A stretch of DNA of 64,000 bases. It comes from Bdellovibrionia bacterium (GTDB lineage: Bacteria > Bdellovibrionota > Bdellovibrionia > Bdellovibrionales > JAGQZY01). Below, piece by piece: positions 44,859 through 54,697 of this stretch; positions within the stretch are counted from its first letter, which is position 1, and the number at the start of each line of letters is the position of its first letter. The stretch lies in contig JAUHWH010000001.1 in assembly GCA_030424715.1 (NCBI GenBank), positions 682,001 through 746,000 on the forward strand. The letters are read 5' to 3'. The position numbers and the translations under genes are program-made. The notes beneath the pieces were generated by a model that saw only the letters and a program-made list of their open reading frames with translations, was not told the DNA's origin and did not search any database.

Positions 44859-46363
44859 TGGGACGATTACCAGCCGACCTCGAAGAAGAGAGAAAGAGAA
44901 TTCGAGACCTGGCCGAGGCCGTTGGTCTTGACTGCTATGACACGGTCTTTGAAATGGTGACCTACGACCAAATGAACCAGTTTGCTGCCTACGGAGGCTT
45001 TCCGGTGCGTTACCCGCACTGGAAGTTCGGCATGGAGTACGACAAGCTTTCGAAAAGCTACGAGTACGGTCTTTCTAAAATATATGAAATGGTTATCAAC
45101 AACGACCCTTGCTACGCCTACCTCATGGAGGGTAATCGCCGTGTGGATCAAAAGTTGGTGATGGCCCATGTCTACGGCCACTGCGATTTCTTTAAAAACA
45201 ACAAGTGGTTTGAGCCAACCGATCGAAAAATGATGGACACGATGGCCAACCATGCCACACGCATCCGTCGCCATATGGACCGCTACGGTGTCGATGAGGT
45301 TGAGTCTTTTATTGATATTTGTTTGAGTATTGAAAATCTCATCGATCGGCATGCGCCCTACAAGCCGCAAAAGGCGAACAAGAAAATTGAAACGGAAGAC
45401 AGAACTCGCAAATCTCTGTTGAAATTCGATCGAGAGTATATGGATGAGTACGTCAACCCAGAGGACCGGATTAAGTTTAAGGAAGAGCAAGAGAAAGACC
45501 CGATGCAGAAGGTGCCCGAGAAGCCCGAGCGTGATGTTCTGTTGTTTTTGATGAACCATGCGCCTTTAAAGCATTGGCAGCAAGATGTGTTGTCCATTAT
45601 CCGTAGTGAGTCTTACTACTTTGCTCCGCAAGGCATGACGAAAATTATGAATGAAGGTTGGGCCTCTTACTGGCACTCGAAGCTGATGACCGAGTCCATC
45701 ATGAATGACAGTGAAGTCATCGACTATGCCGACGCCTGCGCGGGCACCTTGGCGATGTCTCCCACGGGGTTTAACCCCTATAAGGTAGGAATTGAGCTGT
45801 TTCGCGATATCGAAGACCGCTGGAACAAGGGGCGTTTTGGTAAAGAATGGTCCGAATGTGAAGACATCGCCCAAAAGAAGGCGTGGGACACCCATGCCGG
45901 CCTTGGCCGAGAAAAGATCTTCGAGGTTCGCCGTGATTATAACGATGTGACCTTCATCGACGAGTTTTTGACCGAGGACTTTTGTGTGCGTAATAAGATG
46001 TTTGTCTACAAGCACAATAAGAGAACGGGACAATACGAAATGGACACTCGCCAGTTTCCGGCGGTGAAGCAGCAGCTACTGTTTCAGCTAACCAACTTTG
46101 GGCAGCCGATCATTAATGTGGAGCACTCGAACTTTAATAACCGTGGTGAGTTGCTATTGACCCATCTCTTTGAGGGTGTGGAGATTCAGTACAATTACGC
46201 ACAAGAGACCTTAAAAAATCTAGCGGCTCTCTGGAGACGACCGGTCAACTTAGTCACCGTTATTGATGAAAAGCCGAAGATCTTGCACCATGATGGCAAA
46301 GACCTGAAGGTCATTGATGTGCTCACTGAGTCGCAAGCAAAGGCCAAAGCCGCTGCCGAATGA
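44858..46363 (+). CDS. spoVR: SpoVR family protein
   Basis: 501 residues, standard SpoVR/YcgB. Recognisable blocks: DQMNQFAAYGGFPVRYPHW, KLVMAHVYGHCDFFKNN, QQDVLSIIRSESYYFAPQG and KIMNEGWASYWHSKLM, followed by the C-terminal domain. Exact activity is not established for the family. It is the last gene of prkA-yeaH-spoVR; its start overlaps the yeaH stop by one base. The next gene (glnA) is convergent. Confidence 0.95.
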   Translation: MGRLPADLEEERKRIRDLAEAVGLDCYDTVFEMVTYDQMNQFAAYGGFPVRYPHWKFGMEYDKLSKSYEYGLSKIYEMVINNDPCYAYLMEGNRRVDQKLVMAHVYGHCDFFKNNKWFEPTDRKMMDTMANHATRIRRHMDRYGVDEVESFIDICLSIENLIDRHAPYKPQKANKKIETEDRTRKSLLKFDREYMDEYVNPEDRIKFKEEQEKDPMQKVPEKPERDVLLFLMNHAPLKHWQQDVLSIIRSESYYFAPQGMTKIMNEGWASYWHSKLMTESIMNDSEVIDYADACAGTLAMSPTGFNPYKVGIELFRDIEDRWNKGRFGKEWSECEDIAQKKAWDTHAGLGREKIFEVRRDYNDVTFIDEFLTEDFCVRNKMFVYKHNKRTGQYEMDTRQFPAVKQQLLFQLTNFGQPIINVEHSNFNNRGELLLTHLFEGVEIQYNYAQETLKNLAALWRRPVNLVTVIDEKPKILHHDGKDLKVIDVLTESQAKAKAAAE

Positions 46364-46521
46364 TCGATCGACCCCTTGCATCTCGACAGAAGCGGCGTCG
46401 TTAGCTTCAACTTTTACTCAGATCAGTCTTATCAAATGAAGTGCAGCGTTCAATTCACAACGAAAAGCCCTGTATGCCAAGAAGTGTTGCTTCTGGCCTT
46501 AAAATCTAATGAGAGAAAAGA

Positions 46522-46543
46522 GGCGAGCCCAGGTCGGCTCGCC
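46522..46543 (-). terminator. Terminator of glnB-glnA
   Basis: GGCGAGCC (46522-46529) and GGCTCGCC (46536-46543) form an 8-bp GC-rich stem. On the minus strand it is followed by TCTTTTCTCTC, just past the glnA stop. Confidence 0.7.
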
Positions 46544-46550
46544 GAAATGC

Positions 46551-47963
46551 TTACATGTCGTAGTATAAGAAGAATTCGTAGGGTACGGGCCGTTGCTGCA
46601 TCGGCAGAATTTCACGGTCCATTTTATAATCCACCCAATTGGAGATAAAATCTTCGTTGAAAACCTCTCCGCGCAACAAAAAGTCATGATCGTTTTGCAG
46701 AGTATCGAGGGCCTCATTAAGAGAGGCCGGTACAGAAGGCACTTTCGCCGCTTCTTCAGGAGGCAGACCATAGATGTTTTTATCTAAAGGCTCACCGGGG
46801 TGAATTTTATTTTGAATGCCATCAATCCCCGCCATGATAAGGGCAGCAAAGGCCAGGTAGGGGTTTGCTGTCGCATCTGGGGTGCGAAATTCAATGCGTT
46901 TGGCTTTCGGGCTGTCACCACTGTTAGGAATTCGAATGGCTGCGGATCGATTCTTGAAGCTGTAGGCCAGTTTCACTGGAGCTTCAAAGCCGGGGACCAG
47001 TCGTTTGTACGAGTTGGTGGTAGGGTTGGTGAACGCACACAGGCTGGGCGCATGCTTCAAGATGCCGCCTACAAAATAAAGTGCCATTTCTGATAAGCCC
47101 GCATACTCATTGCCCGCGAAAAGAGGTTTTCCATCTTTCCATAATGACATATGCACGTGCATTCCAGAGCCATTGTCCTCAAAAATCGGCTTGGGCATAA
47201 AGGTGGCTGTTTTTCCATGGGCTTTTGAGGTGTTTTTCACAATGTACTTAAACCACTGTAAATCATCGGCAGCTTGTACGAGTTCGTCAAACTTATAATT
47301 GATCTCACCTTGGCCAGCGGAAGCCACCTCGTGATGGTGTCGCTCCACCGGAATTCCGCAGTCTTCAAGCTTCATGCATATCTCGGTTCGGATATCGTGC
47401 AGGGTGTCCGTTGGCATCGCTGGAAAGTAACCCTCTTTTTGGCGAGGCTTGTAACCAAGGTTTGAGCCCTCATCTCGTCCACTGTTCCATTGCCCCTCAA
47501 CAGAATCGACTTGGTAGAAGCCAAGGTTGGCGTCTTGCTGGTAGCGGATGTCGTCGAAGATGAAAAACTCCGCTTCAGGACCAAAATAGGCCTGGTCAGC
47601 AATTCCGGTCGACGCCAAATAAGCGAGGGCCTTTTTTGCAATCTGCCTAGGGTCGCGGTCGTATGGTACATTTGTCTCTGGCAGCGTCACATCGCATATG
47701 AAGCTCACGGTCGGGATTTCAGTAAATGGGTCCATTCGAGCCGTCTTTGAGTCGGGCAGGATGACCATGTCCGAATCGTTGATGCTTCTCCAGCCTCGGA
47801 TGGAGCTACCGTCAAAACCCAAACCCTCCTCGAAAACAGCCGTTTTGAGCTGTCCGATCGGGATGGTAAGGTGTTGCCAGGTACCGAGTAAATCAGTGAA
47901 CTTTAGGTCCACCATTTTGGCACCATACTTATGAGCAAAATCAATCGCTTCTTGTGGGTTCAT
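46551..47963 (-). CDS. glnA: Glutamine synthetase type I
   Basis: About 470 residues from the ATG at 47963 (AAGGAG upstream), 11 codons inside the ORF-track start. Active-site blocks: [68 protein letters not shown]. It condenses glutamate and ammonia using [13 protein letters not shown] holds the Tyr that is adenylylated in GSI-beta enzymes, so control by GlnE is likely. It follows glnB at a 36-base gap; joint control by nitrogen status is expected. No sigma-54 (TGGCAC-N5-TTGC) promoter was seen. Confidence 0.97.
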   Translation of the reverse strand: MNPQEAIDFAHKYGAKMVDLKFTDLLGTWQHLTIPIGQLKTAVFEEGLGFDGSSIRGWRSINDSDMVILPDSKTARMDPFTEIPTVSFICDVTLPETNVPYDRDPRQIAKKALAYLASTGIADQAYFGPEAEFFIFDDIRYQQDANLGFYQVDSVEGQWNSGRDEGSNLGYKPRQKEGYFPAMPTDTLHDIRTEICMKLEDCGIPVERHHHEVASAGQGEINYKFDELVQAADDLQWFKYIVKNTSKAHGKTATFMPKPIFEDNGSGMHVHMSLWKDGKPLFAGNEYAGLSEMALYFVGGILKHAPSLCAFTNPTTNSYKRLVPGFEAPVKLAYSFKNRSAAIRIPNSGDSPKAKRIEFRTPDATANPYLAFAALIMAGIDGIQNKIHPGEPLDKNIYGLPPEEAAKVPSVPASLNEALDTLQNDHDFLLRGEVFNEDFISNWVDYKMDREILPMQQRPVPYEFFLYYDM

Positions 47964-47999
47964 TATAAATCTCCTTCGAGTGAAGTTATTAAACAATAA

Positions 48000-48374
<375 letters not shown>

Positions 48375-48527
48375 TCAAAGAAAATCAATGGAAAGCCCTG
48401 TCGAGGCTGACAAATAAGAAACTTTTACCACCTGTCAAATGCGGGTGCGCTGTGCCTGTGTCTTGCCGGTTCATTTATCTTTTGCTATATCCCTCCGACC
48501 TTGTTGGGGTTTATCTGAGGGAGAGAA

Positions 48528-49133
48528 ATGCAGAGTCGATTTTTTGCTTACGGTTCATTTTCACAGGGACAAGTCCATCATCAAAAGATCAAGCAGTTCG
48601 TTGTGGGGCAGAGGCAGGCCTTTTTCAAGGGTGAAGCCTTCCGGTTGCGATGTGGCTATCCAGCGCTCCTGCCAATGGCTGAAGGTGGTGAACTCATCGA
48701 GGGAGTGCTCTACGACCTCGAGACTCCTGAAAGCTATTGGTCTGTCATCGATGGTTTGCTTGGTGTTGACCAGTCCCGCCCTGAGAAATGTCTTTTCAAT
48801 CGAATCACGGCTGAAGTTCGAGTCGACAATTTTTCGCGATTCCAGGCGCAGGTCTATTGTTTGAATCCAAAGAAAAAACTCTCGGCCCATAAAAAAATTA
48901 CAAGGGGCGAGTGGAAGCGAAACCTATTGATGGACCCACCCATTAGCGTTCGTCTCGAAGAGCGGCAAAAACAATACATTTTAAAGCTTGCGAATTCGAG
49001 AGGGCGAGATATTGTGCCCATCAAACTTGATTTGTATCGAGAATTGATGAACCTGGAGTTGATTGTGGATAAGGGGCGCCGATTGGCGCTCACCCCCCTC
49101 GGTAAAGAGGCGGCCCACTTTATGGAATTATGA
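48528..49133 (+). CDS. Gamma-glutamylcyclotransferase-like protein
   Basis: 201 residues. The N-terminal part matches the GGCT/AIG2 fold: FFAYGSFSQGQVHHQKI (YGSL-type substrate loop), YPALLPMAEGGELIEGVLYDL, ESYWSVIDGLLGVD. The catalytic Glu of the family is expected in the strand after the loop and I cannot assign it with certainty (GGELIEG). The C-terminal 80 residues are an extra helical domain. Ends with a 4-base overlap into trmL, so they are co-translated. Activity on gamma-glutamyl peptides is a family guess. Confidence 0.7.
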   Translation: MQSRFFAYGSFSQGQVHHQKIKQFVVGQRQAFFKGEAFRLRCGYPALLPMAEGGELIEGVLYDLETPESYWSVIDGLLGVDQSRPEKCLFNRITAEVRVDNFSRFQAQVYCLNPKKKLSAHKKITRGEWKRNLLMDPPISVRLEERQKQYILKLANSRGRDIVPIKLDLYRELMNLELIVDKGRRLALTPLGKEAAHFMEL

Positions 49134-49594
49134 GTACAGCCAATTTTAATATTGTTCTTTTTCAGCCCGAGATACCCACGAACACCGGCAATATTGGTCG
49201 AGTTTGTGTGGCGTCGGGCTGCCACCTGCATCTCATAGGGCCCATGGGCTTTTCTATCGATGAAAAGCAAGTCAGACGGGCCGGTTTAGACTACTGGCCC
49301 CATCTTACTTACACCTTGTACGAGAACTATGAGGCTTTTCTGGAGCAGCATGACGTTCTTGATCAAATGAGCTTTCTGACCACAAAAACGGAGCAAATCA
49401 TCTACGACAAAAGTTTTCAGAAGGGCGATTGGTTTATGTTTGGCCCCGAAACCAGAGGCCTTCCGGAGGACATCTGGAAGCCTCGCATTGCGCAATCCTA
49501 TAAAATTCCAATGGTTGGCCCCACGCGCAGCCTGAATCTGGCCAATTCAGTATCCATCATTGCTTTTGAGGGCCTTAGGCAGCTCCGCAACTAA
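49130..49594 (+). CDS. trmL: tRNA (cytidine(34)-2'-O)-methyltransferase
   Basis: 154 residues, the usual size. SPOUT-fold blocks: NIVLFQPEIPTNTGNIGRVC, HLIGPMGFSIDEKQVRRAGLDYW, WFMFGPETRGLPEDIW and SLNLANSVSIIAFEGLRQL (SAM-binding knot). It methylates the wobble base of leucine tRNAs. Overlaps the previous gene by 4 bases (ATGA). Confidence 0.95.
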   Translation: MSTANFNIVLFQPEIPTNTGNIGRVCVASGCHLHLIGPMGFSIDEKQVRRAGLDYWPHLTYTLYENYEAFLEQHDVLDQMSFLTTKTEQIIYDKSFQKGDWFMFGPETRGLPEDIWKPRIAQSYKIPMVGPTRSLNLANSVSIIAFEGLRQLRN

Positions 49595-49684
49595 GCCTGG
49601 ACGACCGTTTTCGGGGAAGCTTCCCTCTTAAAAGGGCTGAGAAATGATTGCTAATTTATGGCAATGGTTTATCTTAGGAAGCCT

Positions 49685-52348
49685 ATGAGTATTTTAACGA
49701 AAATTTTTGGAACTGCCCACGATCGTGACATGAAGGTGATTCGCCCTTATGTCGATAAAATCAACCAGCTTGAGCCATCAATGAGAGATCTCACTGATGA
49801 TCAATTGAAAGCGAAAACTCCCGAGTTTAAAGAGCGTTTGGCCAAGGGCGAGACGGTCGATGATCTTATGGTCGAGGCCTTTGCCGTTTGTCGAGAGGCC
49901 GCTTGGCGCGTGCTGCAAATGCGACACTACGATGTTCAGTTGGTGGGGGGCTACGTTCTCCATAAGGGGGCCTGTGCGGAGATGAGAACAGGAGAGGGTA
50001 AAACTCTTGTGGCGACGCTGCCTGTTTATCTCAATGCTTTAACAGGCAAGGGTGTTCATGTGGTAACCGTGAACGACTATCTTGCCACCCGTGATGCCGA
50101 ATGGATGGGGCAACTTTACCGTTGGCTGGGGTTAACGACCGACACGATCACCCACAACATGGATGACGACCGTCGCAAAGAAGCCTATGGGGCCGACATC
50201 ACCTACTGCACGAATAACGAACTCGGGTTCGATTATCTGCGCGACAACATGAAATATAATCTGGCCGATTACGTTCAGCGACCTTTGCATTACGCGATTG
50301 TGGATGAGTGTGATTCTATTTTAATCGATGAAGCTCGAACACCACTGATCATTTCTGGGCCGGCAGAAGACAACACTGAAATATATTTAGCCATGCACAA
50401 CGTCGCCAAGCAGTTACAGCCAGAGCTGCACTTCACCATGGAAGAAAAAAACAAGTCGGTCGCGCTAACAGAAGAGGGGAATACCGCTCTCGAGCAGATC
50501 ATGAACATCGACAATATTTTTGATCCTCAGCATATCGATAAGCTCCATCATATCTATCAGTCTCTTAAGGCTATTCATCTCTTTAAGGTGGACGTAGACT
50601 ATATGGTGCAAGGCGATGAAATCGTTATCGTTGATGAGTTCACCGGCCGCCTTATGGAGGGCCGCCGCTGGAGCGACGGACTTCATCAGGCGGTTGAGGC
50701 GAAAGAGGGCGTGCACATCAAAAATGAAAACCAAACTTTGGCATCGATCACCTTTCAAAACTACTTTCGAATGTACGAGAAGTTGGCGGGGATGACTGGA
50801 ACAGCCGACACCGAGGCTCCAGAGTTTCGCAAGATCTATAATTTGAATGTTCACGTGATTCCCACCAATAAGCCGATGATCCGTAAAGATCTCGATGATG
50901 TGGTCTATAAATCTGAAGAGGCGAAATTCAATGCCATCGTCGAAGACATCAAAGAACGCCAAAAGAACGGCCAACCCGTGTTGGTGGGGACGGTAAGTAT
51001 CGAGCGTTCCGAGGCCATTGGCCGCGCTTTGGCGGCCCATAAAATTCCTCACAATGTTCTTAATGCCAAACATCATGTGCGTGAGGCTGAGATTGTCTCT
51101 CAAGCGGGGCGCAAAGGGGCCATTACCATTGCGACCAACATGGCCGGTCGTGGTACCGACATTGTGTTGGGTGGAAACGCTGAGGCCCTGGCTTTTAAAG
51201 AGCTGGGAGACATGGATCATCCTGATTTTGCAAAAACTTTTGAGAAGTATCGTCAGCAATGCGAAGCGGAGAAGCAAGAAGTGCTTGCGGCCGGAGGCCT
51301 CTACATCATGGGTACAGAACGCCACGAGAGCCGCCGAATCGACAATCAGCTGCGAGGGCGGTCCGGTCGACAGGGGGACCCCGGGGAGTCTCGATTCTTT
51401 TTATCCCTTGAAGACGATCTCATGCGCAAATTTAACGGCGAGAGAATCAAGAAAATCATGACCACTCTGAATGTCCCCGATGACGAGCCGATCACGGCTC
51501 GCATGGTGTCCCGTTCTATCGAGGGAGCGCAAAGAAAAGTCGAAGGCCATAACTTCGAAATTCGGAAGCATCTTCTAGAGTACGATGACGTGATGAACCA
51601 ACAGCGAAAAACGATCTATTCTCAGCGTCGCGCTTTGCTTGAAGAGAACTCCGATGGCGACACAAAAATTGGTGAAACGGTTTTGGATATGTTGTCTGAA
51701 GTGACATCGAACATGCTCGATGAATTTGCTAATGAAAACGTCAAGCGCGAGCTATGGGACCTTAAAGGTTTGAAGATTGCCATCGAGAACCAGTTTGGTA
51801 TCGATATTGATATCGCTGAAAATATCACCGGTGATCGCCTTAATGAGTTGGTCGTTTCTAAGGTCAAAGAGCGTTTTGAGGCGCAAAAACAAATGATGGA
51901 ACCTATTTTCGAAGACGTGCAAAAGAGTATTCTTTTGAGCGCCATCGACCATTACTGGAAAGAACATTTACAACGTGTGGATCGCATTCGTGATTGGGTG
52001 AACCTAAAAGCCTATGCCCAGAAAGATCCGCTGCTTGAGTACAAGCGAGAGTCTTTCGAGGCCTTTCAAGAGATGAACGAGCGGATCCATCAAGACACGA
52101 TCGAGAAGCTGATGAAGGTGCAGGTTCGCAAAGAAGCCAGCTCCGACCAGGACTTGCAAGAGGACCGTGAAGAAGTTCTGGGTGCCCTTCGTCCGCAAGA
52201 GACCCAAGAGATGCATGAGGGCCGTGGCTCATTGTTTGCGTCTGACGAAGCGGAGCCGGCCGGGGCGGGTACGCCAAATGTCTCTCAGGGGCCCAGCCGA
52301 AAACAGCGACGCCAGCAAGAAAAGAAGAAGAAAAAGAAACTTTTCTAA
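49685..52348 (+). CDS. secA: Preprotein translocase ATPase SecA
   Basis: About 887 residues from the ATG at 49685 (TTAGGAAG upstream). Motor motifs: Walker A MRTGEGKTLVATLP, DEAD-like VDECDSILIDEARTPLIISGPAE, PPXD region, TNMAGRGTDIVLGGNAEAL and RRIDNQLRGRSGRQGDPGESRFFLSLEDDL, helical scaffold with DHYWKEHLQRVDRIRDWVNLKAYAQKDPLLEYKRE. It drives protein export through SecYEG. The C-terminus (GPSRKQRRQQEKKKKKKLF) lacks the zinc-binding CxCxSGxxxKxC tail found in many SecA proteins. An ORF with a zinc ribbon follows 10 bases later. Confidence 0.97.
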   Translation: MSILTKIFGTAHDRDMKVIRPYVDKINQLEPSMRDLTDDQLKAKTPEFKERLAKGETVDDLMVEAFAVCREAAWRVLQMRHYDVQLVGGYVLHKGACAEMRTGEGKTLVATLPVYLNALTGKGVHVVTVNDYLATRDAEWMGQLYRWLGLTTDTITHNMDDDRRKEAYGADITYCTNNELGFDYLRDNMKYNLADYVQRPLHYAIVDECDSILIDEARTPLIISGPAEDNTEIYLAMHNVAKQLQPELHFTMEEKNKSVALTEEGNTALEQIMNIDNIFDPQHIDKLHHIYQSLKAIHLFKVDVDYMVQGDEIVIVDEFTGRLMEGRRWSDGLHQAVEAKEGVHIKNENQTLASITFQNYFRMYEKLAGMTGTADTEAPEFRKIYNLNVHVIPTNKPMIRKDLDDVVYKSEEAKFNAIVEDIKERQKNGQPVLVGTVSIERSEAIGRALAAHKIPHNVLNAKHHVREAEIVSQAGRKGAITIATNMAGRGTDIVLGGNAEALAFKELGDMDHPDFAKTFEKYRQQCEAEKQEVLAAGGLYIMGTERHESRRIDNQLRGRSGRQGDPGESRFFLSLEDDLMRKFNGERIKKIMTTLNVPDDEPITARMVSRSIEGAQRKVEGHNFEIRKHLLEYDDVMNQQRKTIYSQRRALLEENSDGDTKIGETVLDMLSEVTSNMLDEFANENVKRELWDLKGLKIAIENQFGIDIDIAENITGDRLNELVVSKVKERFEAQKQMMEPIFEDVQKSILLSAIDHYWKEHLQRVDRIRDWVNLKAYAQKDPLLEYKRESFEAFQEMNERIHQDTIEKLMKVQVRKEASSDQDLQEDREEVLGALRPQETQEMHEGRGSLFASDEAEPAGAGTPNVSQGPSRKQRRQQEKKKKKKLF

Positions 52349-52358
52349 GGAGACGTCA

Positions 52359-53345
52359 ATGGTGCAATGTCCTTCTTGTGACACCAAGCTCGATGAAGAC
52401 TACGGCATTGTTACCTGCCCCAGTTGTCGAGCCGTCTTGATGATTGATGTTGAGGGTGATGTGCGCGTCGGTACCGAGGCGCCCGTTGATTTTTCCAACG
52501 AAGAGTTTAATGAAGACTCCGATGAAGAGTCTACTGCGGGAGCGGTTTTTCGTTCGGGACATGAAGAGACTGAGTCTTCTCAATCGGGCCAGGCAAGTGC
52601 TTTGAACCCACCTTCAGACGCGTCTTCGAACACCAGTTCTATTGACCTCGACGCCCTCCTGTCCAACGAGGGCCTGCCCGAAGAAACTAACGGTGGTGCT
52701 GACACCTATGAAGACTTTGGAGAAGAGAATCTCGATGAAGATGAGGCTGAAGATGATGATGGTTTTGATGCCATTACGGGGGTTACAGGCCTCGATGAAT
52801 CTGAAGAGTCTCTGTTGTCGGACGATCTTTTTGATGAAGATGATGAGGGGGCTTCTGAAAGCTCCGATGAGTGGGAATCTGCTGATGACACCGATGACAT
52901 TCCAATTGAAGACGTCACCACTGATGATGAAGGCAGCGATGAAGACGACGATGGCGAGCCCGATTTTGGTATGGCGACCGAGCCAGACAACAAGCCGGTG
53001 GATGTCACGTCCTATGCGAATTCAGAGGCTTCCAGTCTCGAAGACGGTGAGTACCTCTATGACGTCAAGATTGCGCGAATCGACTCGAAAGACCTAAAAC
53101 AGGCGCTTAAATATGTATTGCTCGACGAGAAGTTAAAACTCAATCACCACGAGTTTCTCAAAAAGATACGAGATGGAGCTGTTACGATCCCAGACTTAAA
53201 TCCAATCAAAGCGAAAAGAATTGTGGAACAGCTACAATATTTCGATCTGGACATCAAATGGACCCAAAAACGGGTTATAATAGAAACCGTAGAGCCCACA
53301 ATGGAAGACGAGGGTTCAGAGGTGATTGAGGATGTGGATATTTAA
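52359..53345 (+). CDS. Acidic protein with N-terminal zinc ribbon
   Basis: 328 residues from the ATG at 52359; the ORF track runs the same frame back into secA, but AAGGAGA sits just before this ATG. The N-terminus has a zinc ribbon CPSCDTKLDEDYGIVTCPSC (two CxxC). Residues about 40-240 are an acidic Asp/Glu/Ser-rich disordered region. The last 80 residues form a compact domain (ARIDSKDLKQALKYVLLDEK, HHEFLKKIRDGAVTIPDLNP, AKRIVEQLQYFDLDIKW) whose helix/strand pattern recalls the ribosomal L7/L12 C-terminal fold (by eye only). Function unknown. Overlaps the next gene by 14 bases. Confidence 0.8.
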   Translation: MVQCPSCDTKLDEDYGIVTCPSCRAVLMIDVEGDVRVGTEAPVDFSNEEFNEDSDEESTAGAVFRSGHEETESSQSGQASALNPPSDASSNTSSIDLDALLSNEGLPEETNGGADTYEDFGEENLDEDEAEDDDGFDAITGVTGLDESEESLLSDDLFDEDDEGASESSDEWESADDTDDIPIEDVTTDDEGSDEDDDGEPDFGMATEPDNKPVDVTSYANSEASSLEDGEYLYDVKIARIDSKDLKQALKYVLLDEKLKLNHHEFLKKIRDGAVTIPDLNPIKAKRIVEQLQYFDLDIKWTQKRVIIETVEPTMEDEGSEVIEDVDI

Positions 53346-53877
53346 ACGAGCTCTTTTATTGATTCCGTTTCTGGCCTCGGTGGCAGTGGCCTCTCCCTGG
53401 GAGCAACATCGCGCTGATATCGAAGATCTGGAACGCAGTGTTTATAAAATGCAGCAAGAATTGGATTTTCTCGTCGAACGAAAAAAAAACACCCGTGAAA
53501 CCGTCCGCATTGAACAGACATTGCAAAGAATTGTTGAGATTCATGCTGAACTTATATCTCTTCGCAAGTCCATGGATAACACTCGAGAGCACTTAAAGGC
53601 GGAGCACCCAGAGAAAGCTCATATACTCGACGAATACGATTCGAGAATGTTCGCGAGCAAGAGTCGCACCCGTAAATTCAACAGTCCCTTGGGGCGGCAA
53701 TTGGATGATTTGTTACTCAAAGTGCAGCTCAAGTTTGCTTCGTTTGTGCGCACCGAGGATCGTCGTGAAGAGGTTCTGGCTGTGGAGAAGGTTTTAAAAA
53801 CCAAGCGCAAGGAAAAGAAAGAGCGCGATGCTGACGTCTACCTTCGTCGGCGCTCCAAAATAAAACTAGTGAAGTGA
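53332..53877 (+). CDS. Secreted coiled-coil protein
   Basis: About 181 residues from the ATG at 53332. Signal peptide (IFKRALLLIPFLASVAVAS). The mature part is a coiled coil (IEDLERSVYKMQQELDFLVERK, RIVEIHAELISLRKSMDN) with a basic C-terminal region (KTKRKEKKERDADVYLRRRSK). No family recognised; translationally coupled to the zinc-ribbon gene. Confidence 0.7.
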   Translation: MWIFKRALLLIPFLASVAVASPWEQHRADIEDLERSVYKMQQELDFLVERKKNTRETVRIEQTLQRIVEIHAELISLRKSMDNTREHLKAEHPEKAHILDEYDSRMFASKSRTRKFNSPLGRQLDDLLLKVQLKFASFVRTEDRREEVLAVEKVLKTKRKEKKERDADVYLRRRSKIKLVK

Positions 53878-53894
53878 GATTTATCACCGTCGCG

Positions 53895-54323
53895 CTAAAG
53901 AGTTTCGTACTGCGATTTTCTCTTATGTCGTTTGTTTTTTTTAATTTCTTTTTTAATCGCCTTGCGAAGCTGTTTTTCAGTCATGCTCGGTTTGAACGGC
54001 TTTGGTAGTGGTACCTTGGGCCGTTTGATCTCTTCAGCCTCTTCAGCGGTAAGTAAGGGCTGGTCTCTTAGGCCTTTTCGAAACACCCGGCCCTCTTTAA
54101 AGTAGACCACCTTTTCAGTCTGGCGGTCTCCGGGCTCAAGATAGTAGAACCATCGATCCATGCCCTTGTTGCGATCCGACCAGTGGGGCGGGCCAGCACT
54201 GTCGAGGACTTCTGATTTGACCATGCCCATCTTTATAGATTCAAACTCAAGCCGGCGAGAGTACTCCGAATGGGAACAGTGAGTGAGAATTAAAAGGAAG
54301 ATTATCAGAGAGAACAACTTCAT
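53895..54323 (-). CDS. BamE/SmpA-like lipoprotein
   Basis: 142 residues. Lipobox LTHCS (Cys16). A BamE/SmpA-like pattern, IKMGMVKSEVLDSAGPPHWSD...RWFYYLEPG, then VVYFKEGRVFRKG, follows, ending in a very basic tail (KAIKKEIKKNKRHKRK). BamE family proteins assist outer-membrane barrel assembly; this one is a distant relative and the basic tail is unusual. Confidence 0.7.
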   Translation of the reverse strand: MKLFSLIIFLLILTHCSHSEYSRRLEFESIKMGMVKSEVLDSAGPPHWSDRNKGMDRWFYYLEPGDRQTEKVVYFKEGRVFRKGLRDQPLLTAEEAEEIKRPKVPLPKPFKPSMTEKQLRKAIKKEIKKNKRHKRKSQYETL

Positions 54324-54437
54324 ATCGCTATTATTGACCAGAAATCAGGTGAGCACCAGAAAAGGCTTCAAAACCCCTTGCCTTCACCGGTTCAAAGTGA
54401 GAATTAATAGATCACTGCTCAATTTCGGAGGTTGTCG

Positions 54438-54620
54438 ATGTCGCAGACTTACCAATACAGTGACTACAATCGTGGTGGGATGCTCGCATTTTCTTTTTCA
54501 ATGGTGATCACCCTTGTCTTTTTTGTCTACGTGGCTTTTATTCACTCGGGAGTGGATCTCAAAGAGATTCAGCCTGATCAGCCAAAAGCGGAGGCTGAGG
54601 CCACCGTCGAATCTGAATAG
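54438..54620 (+). CDS. Small membrane protein at head of the cytochrome oxidase operon
   Basis: 60 residues from the ATG at 54438 (CGGAGG upstream). One membrane helix (LAFSFSMVITLVFFVYVAFI) with a polar N-terminus and an acidic C-terminal tail. Its place just before sco-cox suggests an accessory role in oxidase assembly or stability, as for other tiny oxidase subunits, but no family is recognised. Confidence 0.6.
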   Translation: MSQTYQYSDYNRGGMLAFSFSMVITLVFFVYVAFIHSGVDLKEIQPDQPKAEAEATVESE

Positions 54621-54697
54621 AGTTTTCTGCTCAAGAATTCTGCTTTGCGGCAAAGGCGGATTTCCCTCGAACCGCAAACTGAGAAAAAGGTTGTGAA

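Noticed and set aside
52167-52358. Upstream start of the zinc-ribbon gene inside secA
   Set aside because: AAGGAGA lies before the ATG at 52359, and the N-terminal CxxC ribbon begins there.
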